Shown here: positions 35,591 through 44,295 of the stretch, one piece after another | Layout: every line of letters starts with the position of its first letter | Position numbering within the stretch: position 1 is the first letter of the stretch | From: Kumtagia sp044326205 | GTDB taxonomy: Bacteria; Pseudomonadota; Alphaproteobacteria; Rhizobiales; Rhizobiaceae | Assembly (NCBI RefSeq): GCF_044326205.1 | Contig: NZ_JBIRCY010000040.1 | Coordinates: forward strand, 1 to 64,000 | DNA length: 64,000 nt | Reading direction: 5' to 3' | Notes under the pieces: generated by a model | Seen by the model: the letters and a program-made list of their open reading frames with translations, nothing else | Database searches by the model: none | Told to the model about the DNA's origin: nothing | Translations under genes and position numbers: made by a program

Positions 35591-35621
35591 GATACGCGAA
35601 AGTCGCTGACTTTCGCGTATC
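35591..35621. repeat. perfect 14-base inverted repeat upstream of the coiled-coil gene
   Basis: GATACGCGAAAGTC (35591-35604) is followed by a three-base spacer and its exact complement GACTTTCGCGTATC (35608-35621). The repeat is 16 bases from the ATG of the coiled-coil gene, so it could act as an operator or a 5'-UTR hairpin on that transcript. There is no T-run. Confidence 0.7.
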
Positions 35622-35676
35622 ACTAATGCCGGATTTCAGCGGAAGCGCAAGGACGCCAGCCGTGGTGAAGACCTGG

Positions 35677-35751
35677 GGTCTGTTGAGGTTCAGGCCAGGG
35701 CGCGCCGAAAATGCCATTTGCAGGCCGCCATGGCCTGAATATCGACAGACC
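35677..35751. repeat. interrupted inverted repeat at the 3' end of the DUF1134 gene
   Basis: GGTCTGT...TTCAGGCCA in the left arm (from 35677) is mirrored by TGGCCTGAA...ACAGACC ending at 35751, with about 30 bases between arms. It ends directly at the stop codon of the DUF1134 gene, so it may terminate that transcript or be a decayed palindromic repeat. Confidence 0.55.
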
Positions 35752-36333
35752 CTAGAACGGGTTCCAGGTCGCCTTCCGTGTCAGCTTCAGGTAGCCGACG
35801 TTGACGCCGAGCCGCGCGCCGACGCCGGTGCGCACGGGCACCAGCAGCACATCACCCTGCTTCAGCACATTGAAGCCGACACCGGCCACGACATAGGCCG
35901 AACCGGCGACGCCGACGAAGCGGTCGTAGAGCGCGTCGACCTGATCGAGGTTGTAGACCAGCATCATGATGCGCGAGCCTTCGCCGCCGAAATCGAAGCC
36001 CACCGACGGGCCTTGCCAGAACACTTTGTGATCGCCGGCATTCTTGGTGAACAGCTTGCCTTCGCCATAGGTGAGGCCGCCGACGAAGGCGCCGGAACCC
36101 TCCTCGCCGAGCACGTAGCCGTTCGGCAGTCCGTAGGAAGAGAAGATGGTCTCGATGGCCGTCGCCAGCCCGCCGGAGGTCGCGCCGAAGAAGCGGTGTC
36201 CCGAATCGACGATTTCCCGCGCCGTATATTCCTGTGCCTTGAGCGGCGTCGCCGCCAGGCTCATCGCGCCGATCAGCGTCGCAACGATCATCACAAGCCG
36301 GAACGCGAACCGGCCAAAAATTCGGGAATTCAT
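35752..36333 (-). CDS. eipA: DUF1134 family periplasmic protein (EipA-like)
   Basis: The 193-residue protein has a signal peptide (LVMIVATLIGAMSLAATPLKA) and the DUF1134 core: YVLGEEGSGAFVGGLTYGEGKLFTKNAG, HKVFWQGPSVGFDFGGEGSR and YVVAGVGFNVLKQGDV. In Brucella the orthologous family member EipA maintains envelope integrity and is under CtrA control. The ATG at 36333 is chosen because the signal peptide begins there. The neighbours chpT and ctrA fit that link, though I see no strict CtrA box directly upstream. Confidence 0.85.
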   Translation of the reverse strand: MNSRIFGRFAFRLVMIVATLIGAMSLAATPLKAQEYTAREIVDSGHRFFGATSGGLATAIETIFSSYGLPNGYVLGEEGSGAFVGGLTYGEGKLFTKNAGDHKVFWQGPSVGFDFGGEGSRIMMLVYNLDQVDALYDRFVGVAGSAYVVAGVGFNVLKQGDVLLVPVRTGVGARLGVNVGYLKLTRKATWNPF

Positions 36334-36674
36334 GCTTCTGATCTCCGTCCGCGAGCGCTTCGCCGACGTCCCTGCCTTCGGCGGCTCTTGATGGCCGCTC
36401 GAGAAGTTCACCATGGCACCCTATGCCGTAATCCTTTTTCAACCATTAAGCTCTCACATGAAGATGGCGGTTCGAAGACCTGCTGGAACCGCCTTTTGCC
36501 TGCAAGCATCGTGTTTCCGGACGGCCGCATCCCGATCTGCCGGCCGGCCGGATTTGCCGATGGGTCAGGATGCCTTATAGCCAGACAGCCGCGAAACAGG
36601 CATGATTCGGGCAGGCCGGCACGGCGAGCGTGGCCTGCTCCGACATGAGGGGATCGCCGGGGAATGAACAATCG
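36334..36674. other. divergent intergenic region between eipA and chpT
   Basis: No gene is supported. A weak CtrA-like half-site (TTAATGG on the minus strand, around 36436-36442) lies upstream of eipA with only partial match to the TTAA-N7-TTAA consensus. GGGGAATGAAC stands before the chpT start. Confidence 0.35.
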
Positions 36675-37313
36675 ATGGCCGACATTCTGACGCTTTCCGC
36701 AGCCGATCTCGCAGCACTTCTCTGCAGCAGGGTTTGCCACGACATCATCTCGCCGGTCGGCGCGATCAACAACGGGCTCGAACTGCTGGATGAGGGCGGC
36801 GCCGACGAAGACGCCATGAACCTGATCCGCGCCAGCGCGCGCAACGCCTCGGCCAGGCTGCAATTCGCCCGCATCGCTTTCGGCGCCGCCGGATCGGCGG
36901 GAATGGTCATCGACACCGGCGACGCGGAATCGGTCGCCACCGCCTTCCTGCGCAACGAAAAACCCGAATTCGAATGGAACGGCCCGCGCTGGCTCTTGCC
37001 CAAGAACGTCGTCAAGCTGCTGCTCAACCTCGTGCTCATCGCCAATGCGGCGATCCCGCGCGGCGGCAGGATTTCCGTGAAGCTGGACGGCACCGACGGC
37101 AATCCGAAATTCACCGTCTCGGCGCGCGGGCCGATGCTGCGCGTGCCGCCGAAATTTCTGGAACTGCACTCCGGCAACCGGCCCGAGGAAGCGATCGACG
37201 CGCACGCCGTGCAGCCCTACTACACGCTGCTTCTGTCGCGGGAATCCGGCATGCCGATTTCGATCCATGCCACGGCCGACGAGATCGTCTTCTCCGCGTC
37301 GCGGCCCGAATGA
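36675..37313 (+). CDS. chpT: histidine phosphotransferase ChpT
   Basis: The 212-residue protein has the ChpT signature CSRVCHDIISPVGAINNGLE, with the phosphorylated histidine in CHD, followed by a degenerate Bergerat ATPase-like domain (LPKNVVKLLLNLVLIANAAIPRGG). ChpT passes phosphate from the kinase CckA to CtrA and CpdR in the alphaproteobacterial cell cycle. Length and start (MADILTLSAADLAALL) match the family. The target CtrA gene is 650 bases downstream on the other strand. Confidence 0.92.
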   Translation: MADILTLSAADLAALLCSRVCHDIISPVGAINNGLELLDEGGADEDAMNLIRASARNASARLQFARIAFGAAGSAGMVIDTGDAESVATAFLRNEKPEFEWNGPRWLLPKNVVKLLLNLVLIANAAIPRGGRISVKLDGTDGNPKFTVSARGPMLRVPPKFLELHSGNRPEEAIDAHAVQPYYTLLLSRESGMPISIHATADEIVFSASRPE

Positions 37314-37459
37314 CGCGAAAGGATCGCGCGGCGGTTGAGATTCCGCAAATTTAGCGGAAACTTTACCTAAGACGTTCTCTCGATTTTTACCGGCTCTGTC
37401 CTAACGTCAGCGAGACCACGCCACGGCTTGTCGCTGGGCCGCGGATATGAGGGCTGAGG

Positions 37460-37849
37460 ATGAAGCGCTGTATGTTCGTCGACGACTCGAGCGTCATCCG
37501 CAAGGTCGCCAAGCGCATCCTCAACGGTCCGGACATGGTGATGGTCGAGGCCGGCAGCGGGCTGGAAGCAATCGAGATGTGCCAGGCCGACATGCCGGAT
37601 ATCGTGATCGTCGATTCGGCGCTGCCGGATCTGCCGACGGTCGATGTCATCCGCCGCATCCGCGCCATCCCCAGCGCCATCGTCCCGCATATCGCCATCT
37701 GCCTGACCGAGATGGACGTGGCCGCCATCATGCGGGCGAAGCGCGCCGGCGCGCAGAGCTATATTCTGAAGCCCTTCAACCGCGCCCAGTTGCTGGAGCG
37801 GTTCCGCGCGATGAGCGAAGCGAAATCGGCGGCGGCATCGGCGGCTTGA
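37460..37849 (+). CDS. single-domain response regulator
   Basis: The 129-residue CheY-like receiver has the acidic pair in FVDDSSVIRKVAK, the phosphoacceptor aspartate in IVIVDSALPDLP, the conserved threonine in CLTEM and the lysine in LKPFNRAQ. There is no output domain. It lies between chpT and ctrA. It is not obviously CpdR or DivK by sequence. A role in the CtrA phosphorelay is suggested only by position. Confidence 0.85.
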   Translation: MKRCMFVDDSSVIRKVAKRILNGPDMVMVEAGSGLEAIEMCQADMPDIVIVDSALPDLPTVDVIRRIRAIPSAIVPHIAICLTEMDVAAIMRAKRAGAQSYILKPFNRAQLLERFRAMSEAKSAAASAA

Positions 37850-37873
37850 CTAGGACCGCCTGAAAACGGCCGC

Positions 37874-37892
37874 TCGCCCGCAAGGCGGGCGA
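37874..37892. terminator. hairpin between convergent response regulator and ctrA genes
   Basis: TCGCCCGC (37874-37881), loop AAG, GCGGGCGA (37885-37892) form a perfect 8-base stem. It lies 25 bases after the response regulator stop and 72 bases after the ctrA stop in the other direction. There is no T-run, so termination is likely but not certain. Confidence 0.45.
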
Positions 37893-37963
37893 CGCTATTC
37901 GACGGGTTCGTTGGAATTGGCAGGCTCAGGCGGGGCGATCTTCGGGCCGGCCGCCTTTTCCGT

Positions 37964-38659
37964 TCAGGCGCTTTCGCGGATGTCTTCCGGCTCGCGCAGC
38001 ACGTAGCCGCGGCCCCACACGGTCTCAATGAAATTCTGGCCGCCGGAGGCCGCGTCGAGCTTCTTGCGCAGCTTGCAGATGAAGACGTCGATGATCTTCA
38101 GTTCCGGCTCGTCCATGCCGCCATAGAGGTGGTTGAGGAACATTTCCTTGGTGAGCGTGGTCCCCTTGCGCAGCGAGAGCAGCTCCAGCATCTGGTATTC
38201 CTTGCCGGTCAGATGCACCCGCTGGCCGCCGACTTCCACCGTCTTGGCGTCGAGGTTGACGATCAAGTCGCCGGTGGCGATGACCGACTGGGCGTGGCCC
38301 TTCGAACGGCGGACGATGGCGTGGATGCGTGCCACGAGTTCGTCCTTGTGGAAGGGTTTGGTCATGTAGTCGTCGGCGCCGAAGCCCAGGCCGCGCACCT
38401 TGTCTTCGATGCCGGCCATGCCGGAAAGGATCAAGATCGGCGTCTTCACCTTAGAGAGCCGCAGCGTCCGCAGCACTTCGTAGCCGGACATGTCGGGCAG
38501 GTTAAGATCGAGAAGAATGATATCGTAGTCGTAGAGCTTGCCGAGATCGACGCCCTCCTCTCCGAGGTCCGTCGTGTAGACGTTGAAGCTCTCCGACTTC
38601 AGCATCAATTCGATGCTCTGGGCCGTCGCACTGTCGTCTTCAATCAGCAGAACGCGCAT
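37964..38659 (-). CDS. ctrA: cell-cycle response regulator CtrA
   Basis: The 231-residue OmpR-type regulator has a receiver domain (MRVLLIEDDSATAQSIELML, phospho-Asp in IILLDLNLPDMSGYE, Lys in MTKPFHKDEL) and a winged-helix output domain (HLTGKEYQMLELLSLRKGTT, KIIDVFICKLRKKLD, WGRGYVLRE). These stretches are nearly invariant in CtrA. It controls division, flagellar and DNA-methylation genes and is phosphorylated through CckA-ChpT. The upstream region carries clustered GANTC sites and CtrA-like boxes, so methylation and self-control are likely. The open frame before 38659 is not coding. Confidence 0.97.
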   Translation of the reverse strand: MRVLLIEDDSATAQSIELMLKSESFNVYTTDLGEEGVDLGKLYDYDIILLDLNLPDMSGYEVLRTLRLSKVKTPILILSGMAGIEDKVRGLGFGADDYMTKPFHKDELVARIHAIVRRSKGHAQSVIATGDLIVNLDAKTVEVGGQRVHLTGKEYQMLELLSLRKGTTLTKEMFLNHLYGGMDEPELKIIDVFICKLRKKLDAASGGQNFIETVWGRGYVLREPEDIRESA

Positions 38660-38762
38660 CTGATTCCCCTTTTCTGCTGCCGCACCGGCTTTCGCCCAGC
38701 CATGCGGTGCCGAAGCAGTGATTGCCTGGCCCAAAGCTGCCACCGAATGGTTAACAAAACCT

Positions 38763-38893
38763 GATTCCGGTTGGCAAGTCGCAAGTTCGCCTATCAGCCT
38801 TGGGGTATACACCATTGATTCAATTCGTGAATCATTCCTCGAAATGGCTTTCGCCGAACGTTAACAAACCGACCCAAGTGACTCATTCGACTC
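38763..38893. promoter_or_regulatory. cluster of five GANTC sites upstream of ctrA
   Basis: GANTC occurs at 38763-38767, 38817-38821, 38829-38833, 38880-38884 and 38889-38893, five times in 131 bases. Two of them lie in the palindrome TGATTCA (38816-38822) and TGAATCA (38828-38834). CcrM methylates GANTC in alphaproteobacteria and controls ctrA transcription by methylation state in Caulobacter, so these are probable control sites. Confidence 0.65.
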
Positions 38894-38929
38894 ATCAACT
38901 CGGCTTCAACCGGAAACAACCGGATTTTT

Positions 38930-38944
38930 TTTACCGCGCCTTAA
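38930..38944. promoter_or_regulatory. candidate CtrA box between ctrA and the fliJ-like gene
   Basis: TTTA, seven bases, TTAA matches the CtrA consensus TTAA-N7-TTAA with one mismatch. It lies in the 447-base divergent region and could serve ctrA autoregulation or the flagellar gene. ATGGTTAA (38747-38754), closer to ctrA, carries a TTAACCAT half-site on the minus strand. Confidence 0.5.
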
Positions 38945-39106
38945 GCCCTGACGCGTATGATTAACAATGCGCGTAAATGAATGGTTACCACGCGCGAGAT
39001 TTCTTAGGGTTTCGTTTCATTTCGTTAAGGAGCATCCCGGCGGAGCGAAACGAGCGGTTTTCTGACGAAGCGTTTAGGGTCTGTGTTGCGTTTCCGGAGT
39101 GTGGAC

Positions 39107-39487
39107 ATGAAGTCACGTGAGAACCTCGTTCGGCTGAAGCAGTTTCAGGTGAACGAAAAGCGCCGGCAGCTTGCGCAACTGGACATGATGATCGCCGAGT
39201 TCGAGCGCATGGCGAACGATCTCGAGGTGCAGATCGGCAGCGAGGAGAAGAAGGCGGGCATCACCGACGTCAATCATTTCGCCTATCCGACCTTCGCCAA
39301 GGCCGCGCGGCAGCGCCGCGACAACCTGAAAAACTCGCAAGGCGACCTCGCCGACCAGCGGACCACCGCGCTTGCCCTGCTGCGCGAGGCCGAAGCGGAG
39401 CTTTCCAAGGCGCAGATGCTGGAATCGCGCGACGGCAAGATGCGCGAGGCGGAGAGCCATCACGGCCGCAGCGCCATGATCGGCTGA
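39107..39487 (+). CDS. fliJ: FliJ-like flagellar export coiled-coil protein
   Basis: The 126-residue protein is almost wholly helical and coiled-coil-like (SRENLVRLKQFQVNEKRRQL, EFERMANDLEVQIGSEEKK, LREAEAELSKAQMLESRDGK), as expected of FliJ, the flagellar type III export component that escorts chaperones. GGAG precedes the ATG. It is divergent from ctrA; flagellar genes are classic CtrA targets. The low sequence conservation of FliJ limits certainty. Confidence 0.7.
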   Translation: MKSRENLVRLKQFQVNEKRRQLAQLDMMIAEFERMANDLEVQIGSEEKKAGITDVNHFAYPTFAKAARQRRDNLKNSQGDLADQRTTALALLREAEAELSKAQMLESRDGKMREAESHHGRSAMIG

Positions 39488-39589
39488 ACGGCGCAGACTC
39501 TCCCGCCGGAGCGACGAACTCCGGTCCAAAGCAAATGACCTTGCCGACGACGCTTCCCCGGTGCCAGCCTATCGGCTAAAGCGGCTCAT

Positions 39590-40039
39590 ATGCCGCTGCT
39601 TCTTCCGCTCATCCTGTTCGCCGCGACTTTCTGCTTCGCGCTCGGCATCATCCTTCCGCTCATCCAGGTCGACAGGCTGTTCGTCTTCACCGACGAGCCG
39701 TCGCTGATCGGCATCGTCAGCGGCCTGTGGAACGAGGGCGATATCCTGCTCGCCGCCGTCATCGGGCTCTTCTCGCTGGTCTTCCCGGCCTTCAAGCTGG
39801 TACTCCTGCACTGCGCCGCCTATGCGGAAAAGCACTCGCCGCGCATTCCCGCCTGGTTCAAAGCGCTCGCCAACTGGTCGATGCTGGATGTGGTGCTGGT
39901 GGCGCTGGTGGTGTTCGCGGCCAAGACCAGCGGCGTCGCCACGGCATTCAGCAAGCCCGGACTTTGGTTCTTCGCCGCCTCGGCGGTGCTGACCGCAACG
40001 GCCTCGACACTGGCGAAGCGCGGGGCTGCGGGACACTGA
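39590..40039 (+). CDS. paraquat-inducible protein A family membrane protein
   Basis: The 149-residue protein has about four transmembrane helices (LLLPLILFAATFCFALGIIL, GDILLAAVIGLFSLVFPAFK, MLDVVLVALVVFAAKTSGV and a final helix) and the PqiA-type LPLIQVDRLFVFTDEPSLI and FKLVLLHCAAYAE. It is one PqiA repeat, half the length of E. coli PqiA. Family members belong to envelope lipid transport systems. No MCE partner gene is present here. Confidence 0.8.
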   Translation: MPLLLPLILFAATFCFALGIILPLIQVDRLFVFTDEPSLIGIVSGLWNEGDILLAAVIGLFSLVFPAFKLVLLHCAAYAEKHSPRIPAWFKALANWSMLDVVLVALVVFAAKTSGVATAFSKPGLWFFAASAVLTATASTLAKRGAAGH

Positions 40040-40085
40040 GGCCGCATGGCAGCCGGCGCATGTTCCAAGCGTTGAAGGTGAGGTT

Positions 40086-40475
40086 TTATACTTCTTCCAA
40101 AATACCTTCGCGCGCCCGCGCTTCCCGGATCTCGGGGGCATAAAGCTCCGCCCATGCCCGGATCTGGTTAAGCAGCGCGGCAAGGTTCTGCCCGAGCTCG
40201 GTCAGTTCGTATTCGACATGCGGCGGTATCACCGGGAACACTTCCCGCCGCACCAGCCCGTCGCGCTCCAGAACGCGCAGCGTCTGCGTCAGCATTTTTG
40301 GCGTGATGCCCTCCACCTTGCGGGCGATCTCGCCATAGCGCCGCCGGCCGGGCCTGAGCGAGCCGACCACCAGATAGACCCATTTGCTGGCCAGCATTTC
40401 CAGCACGGTGTGGGACATGCAGTCACGCCGGTAGGCGTCGTAGCCGAACGGCCTGTCGCAATCTTCACTATCCAT
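40086..40475 (-). CDS. HxlR family transcriptional regulator
   Basis: The 129-residue winged-helix protein has the HxlR features: an N-terminal cysteine (YRRDCMSHTVLEMLASKWVY), the helix RRRYGEIARKVEGITPKMLTQ and the wing REVFPVIPPHVEYELTELGQ. It likely senses redox or electrophiles through the cysteine, as known for HxlR/HypR members. It is divergent from the quinone-oxidoreductase-like gene it probably controls, with repeat sites between them. An ATG three codons upstream is also possible. Confidence 0.88.
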   Translation of the reverse strand: MDSEDCDRPFGYDAYRRDCMSHTVLEMLASKWVYLVVGSLRPGRRRYGEIARKVEGITPKMLTQTLRVLERDGLVRREVFPVIPPHVEYELTELGQNLAALLNQIRAWAELYAPEIREARAREGILEEV

Positions 40476-40478
40476 AAG

Positions 40479-40505
40479 GTGCATATATATCGAAATAGTG
40501 CATAC
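40479..40505. promoter_or_regulatory. direct repeats in the HxlR / oxidoreductase intergenic region
   Basis: GTGCATA occurs at 40479-40485 and 40499-40505, 20 bases apart, so both face the same side of the helix. They lie in the 86-base region between the divergent HxlR regulator and the MDR gene and are candidate regulator sites. Confidence 0.5.
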
Positions 40506-40561
40506 TGGACAAGCCGATATTACTTTCCAATTGATAGTGTCATCATCAGCCCAAGGAGATC

Positions 40562-41491
<930 letters not shown>

Positions 41492-41569
41492 GCGCTACAC
41501 TGGCGTCAGGCTTCGCAGAACGGAACAGTAGGTCGGCGGCTTATTGGTCCGGATCGCCCGGTCAGGCGC

Positions 41570-42136
41570 TCAGTTCTTGGCGCGCTCCACATACGCCCCG
41601 TCGGCGGTCATCACCACGATACGCGTGCCGACGCCGATATGCGGCGGCACGGCGGTGCGCACGCCGTTGGACAGCACCGCCGGTTTGTAGGACGACGACG
41701 CCGTCTGACCCTTGGTGACCGGCTCCGTCTCGACGACCTCGAAGGTCGCGCGCTGCGGCAGCACCATTGCGATCGCCACGCCATTGTGCAGCGAAAGCTG
41801 CACCGCCATGCCCTCCGACAGATAGGGCGCCTGGTCGGCGATATCGTCGGCCGGCACCGCCACCTGCTCATAGGTCTCGGGGTTCATGAAATGATACCCC
41901 TCGCCGTCGCCATAGAGGAAAGTGTGCTCACGGTCCTCCACATGGGCGCGCTCCACCTGCTCGGTGGTGCGGTAGCGCTCGGAGACTTTCACCCCGTCGG
42001 AAATGCGGCGCATGTCGAGCTGGGTCACAGGGGTGCCCTTGCCGGGGTGAATGTTCTCGGCGAACAGGATGACATAAAGCTTGCCGTCCTTGTCGACGAC
42101 ATTGCCTTTACGCAGGGAACTGGCGATCACCTTCAC
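41570..42136 (-). CDS. efp: elongation factor P
   Basis: The 188-residue protein has the three beta-barrel domains of EF-P: KVIASSLRKGNVVDKDGKLY, the modified-lysine loop ENIHPGKGTP (K33) and the C-terminal TKGQTASSSYKPAVLSNGV plus VGTRIVVMTADGAYVERAK. EF-P relieves ribosome stalling at polyproline. A GTG at 42136 gives the family start; the ATG upstream adds six non-conserved residues. The divergent epmA gene encodes the enzyme that modifies K33. Confidence 0.95.
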   Translation of the reverse strand: MKVIASSLRKGNVVDKDGKLYVILFAENIHPGKGTPVTQLDMRRISDGVKVSERYRTTEQVERAHVEDREHTFLYGDGEGYHFMNPETYEQVAVPADDIADQAPYLSEGMAVQLSLHNGVAIAMVLPQRATFEVVETEPVTKGQTASSSYKPAVLSNGVRTAVPPHIGVGTRIVVMTADGAYVERAKN

Positions 42137-42252
42137 GGGCTCAATCCTAATCAAGACAGGTCGGAGCGAACCGACCGAAGAAGCGTTTGCGTGCGGCCTA
42201 CAACATCTTTATGGCCGCCGCCAGTCACCTTAGCGACGGAGACCGCCCTTCC

Positions 42253-43296
42253 ATGACCGAAGCCTCGCCCTGGTGGACGCCGCACGTCCATGCCGATCGC
42301 CGTCCAAGGCTGCTTGCGCGCAACGCCATTGCCGCCGCCATGCGCGACTGGTTCGCGCGCCGCGACTTCGTCGAGGTCGAGACCACGTCGCTACAGATCT
42401 CGCCCGGCAACGAGACGCATCTGTCGGCCTTCGCCACCGAGGCGGTCCGCCCCGACACGACGCGCCAGCCGCTCTATCTGCACACCTCGCCGGAGTTCGC
42501 CTGCAAGAAGCTGCTCGCCGCCGGCGAGAAACGCATCTTCAGTTTTGGCCCGGTCTGGCGCAACCGCGAGCGCGGCCCCCTGCACCATCCCGAATTCACG
42601 ATGATCGAGTGGTACAGGGTTGGCGAGACCTATGAGACATTGATGGACGATTGCGCGGCGCTGCTGGCGCTCGCCGCCGAGCGGGCCGGAGCGAAACATT
42701 TCGCCTTCCGCGACCGCGAGGCCGATCCCTTCGCCGAGCCGGAACGGCTGACGGTGAACGACGCTTTTCTGCGTCACGCGGGCATCGACCTCCTGGCCAC
42801 GGTAGCGTCCGATGGCAAAACCGACCGCGATGCTCTGCATGCCGCCGTCGCGCAAGCCGGCATGCGCACCGCGCCCGACGATACCTGGTCCGACCTGGTC
42901 AGCCGCGTGATGGTCGAAAGCGTCGAGCCCGCGCTGGGCCAGGGCCGCGCCACCATCCTCTACGAATACCCGATCCCGGAAGCCGCACTTGCCCGCCCAA
43001 GTCCCCGCGATCCGCGTGTCGCCGAACGCTTCGAGCTCTATTGCTGCGGCGTCGAACTCGCCAATGCCTTCGGCGAGCTCACCGACCCCGACGAGCAGCG
43101 CCGGCGGTTTTCGGCCGACATGGACGAGAAGGAAAAAATCTACGGCGAGCGCTATCCGATCGACGAGGATTTTCTGAACGCACTGACGTTCATGCCGGAA
43201 TCCAGCGGCATCGCGCTGGGTTTCGACCGGCTGGTCATGCTGGCGACCGGCGCGCGCCGCATCGAGGACGTGATCTGGACGCCGGTGGCTGATTAG
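42253..43296 (+). CDS. epmA: EF-P lysine ligase EpmA (GenX/PoxA)
   Basis: The 347-residue protein is a class II lysyl-tRNA-synthetase-like catalytic domain without the anticodon-binding domain. Motif 2 is FGPVWRNRERGPLHHPEFTM and motif 3 is GIALGFDRLVMLATG; SPEFACKKLLAAGEKRIF is also typical. EpmA attaches beta-lysine to EF-P. It is divergent from efp, 116 bases apart. The usual partner epmB (lysine 2,3-aminomutase) is not in this window. I use the ATG at 42253, where homology begins. Confidence 0.93.
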   Translation: MTEASPWWTPHVHADRRPRLLARNAIAAAMRDWFARRDFVEVETTSLQISPGNETHLSAFATEAVRPDTTRQPLYLHTSPEFACKKLLAAGEKRIFSFGPVWRNRERGPLHHPEFTMIEWYRVGETYETLMDDCAALLALAAERAGAKHFAFRDREADPFAEPERLTVNDAFLRHAGIDLLATVASDGKTDRDALHAAVAQAGMRTAPDDTWSDLVSRVMVESVEPALGQGRATILYEYPIPEAALARPSPRDPRVAERFELYCCGVELANAFGELTDPDEQRRRFSADMDEKEKIYGERYPIDEDFLNALTFMPESSGIALGFDRLVMLATGARRIEDVIWTPVAD

Positions 43297-43325
43297 TTAA
43301 GGAGCAGGCAAGCGGTGCCGGCCGA

Positions 43326-43601
43326 TCAATGCCGGTATTGCTGGATCCGCGTGGTGCGCAGGCCGGCCAAGCCGTATTCGTCGATCGACGCCTGCCAGGA
43401 CAAAAATTCCTCGGTGGTCAGCTTGTAGCGCTGGCAGGCCTCCTCGAGGCTGAGCAGCCCGCCCCGAACGGCGGCAACAACCTCGGCCTTGCGGCGAATG
43501 ACCCACCGGCGCGTATTCGATGGCGGCAAATCGGCAATTGTCAGAGGGCTGCCGTCCGGCCCAATGACATACTTAACACGCGGCCTTACCAGATCGGTCA
43601 T
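43326..43601 (-). CDS. sciP: CtrA inhibitor SciP (DUF1153)
   Basis: The 91-residue protein matches SciP: KYVIGPDGSPLTIADLPP, RRWVIRRKAEVVAAVRGGLL, SLEEACQRYKLTTEEFLSWQ and the C-terminal GLAGLRTTRIQQYR are nearly invariant in the family. SciP binds CtrA and blocks its recruitment of RNA polymerase early in the cell cycle. A near-consensus CtrA box lies 55 bases upstream, consistent with CtrA-dependent expression as in Caulobacter. The ATG at 43601 is preferred to the one seven codons upstream. Confidence 0.94.
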   Translation of the reverse strand: MTDLVRPRVKYVIGPDGSPLTIADLPPSNTRRWVIRRKAEVVAAVRGGLLSLEEACQRYKLTTEEFLSWQASIDEYGLAGLRTTRIQQYRH

Positions 43602-43655
43602 CGTACTCTCTACAATATTCACAGACCTAATCGTGCCCAGACTAGCGCCACAGCT

Positions 43656-43670
43656 TTAAAAATTGCCTAA
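43656..43670. promoter_or_regulatory. CtrA box in the sciP promoter
   Basis: TTAA (43656-43659), seven bases (AAATTGC), CTAA (43667-43670) match the CtrA consensus TTAA-N7-TTAA with one mismatch. The site centre is about 60 bases upstream of the sciP start codon. Confidence 0.65.
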
Positions 43671-43872
43671 GCACCTCAGACAAGCGTAGGGACACCTGCC
43701 TCAACAGTTCCTTTCACTCGGTGAGAAAATTTTAACGATTTCGTCGGGCGCGCAAACATGCAAGCAGGTTCAATGACTTGCGAAAGATTGCGCCTCGATC
43801 TTTTTGGGTTGCGAAGGTCGCTTGCAGCAACCTGGGGTCCTAGCCCTGCACCACTGCTTTTGCATTTAGCCG

Positions 43873-44295
43873 TCAAAAGGTGTCATCTTCAAAGAAGTCG
43901 CCCCGCGTGAAACGGCTGAGGAGGAGATCGGAATTGTCGCCCCGCCGCACTTCCGTCATCTCAAGGCGAAGCAGGCCGAAGGCCGTCGCGGAGACCCTGG
44001 GATGCACGCCATACCGCTGACAATATGTTCCGGCGGCGCCGAAAGGGGCCATGAACCGCCAAAACGGGGATGAAAAATGCGCCGCCAGAAAGAAATTTTT
44101 TATCGAGGCGATTTTTAACCTCGCCAACCCATTGAAATCGCTCAAAGGCGATTCTTCGGTGCGGGCGCCTTCTGAAAAATTTACGCAGATCTCATCCCCG
44201 CCCCCAAAACCTGCCGCATAATCCTCCGCAGTTTCTCCCGCCGGGAACGCTTCCGGAGTCGTTCGAAAGCGGGGAGAGACCGGCGCCTCCGTCAT
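43873..44295 (-). CDS. doubtful ORF of 140 codons
   Basis: The frame gives 140 residues (begins MTEAPVSPRFRTTPEAFPAG, ends LSRFTRGDFFEDDTF). It has no family I recognise and no good ribosome site, and composition varies along its length. It lies in a 1.3-kb stretch between sciP and mnmA that has no confident gene. I list it as possible only. Confidence 0.25.
   Translation of the reverse strand: MTEAPVSPRFRTTPEAFPAGETAEDYAAGFGGGDEICVNFSEGARTEESPLSDFNGLARLKIASIKNFFLAAHFSSPFWRFMAPFGAAGTYCQRYGVHPRVSATAFGLLRLEMTEVRRGDNSDLLLSRFTRGDFFEDDTF

Noticed and set aside
36430..36444. CtrA box upstream of eipA
   Set aside because: Only one half-site fits; the second half has two or more mismatches, so I did not list it as a site.
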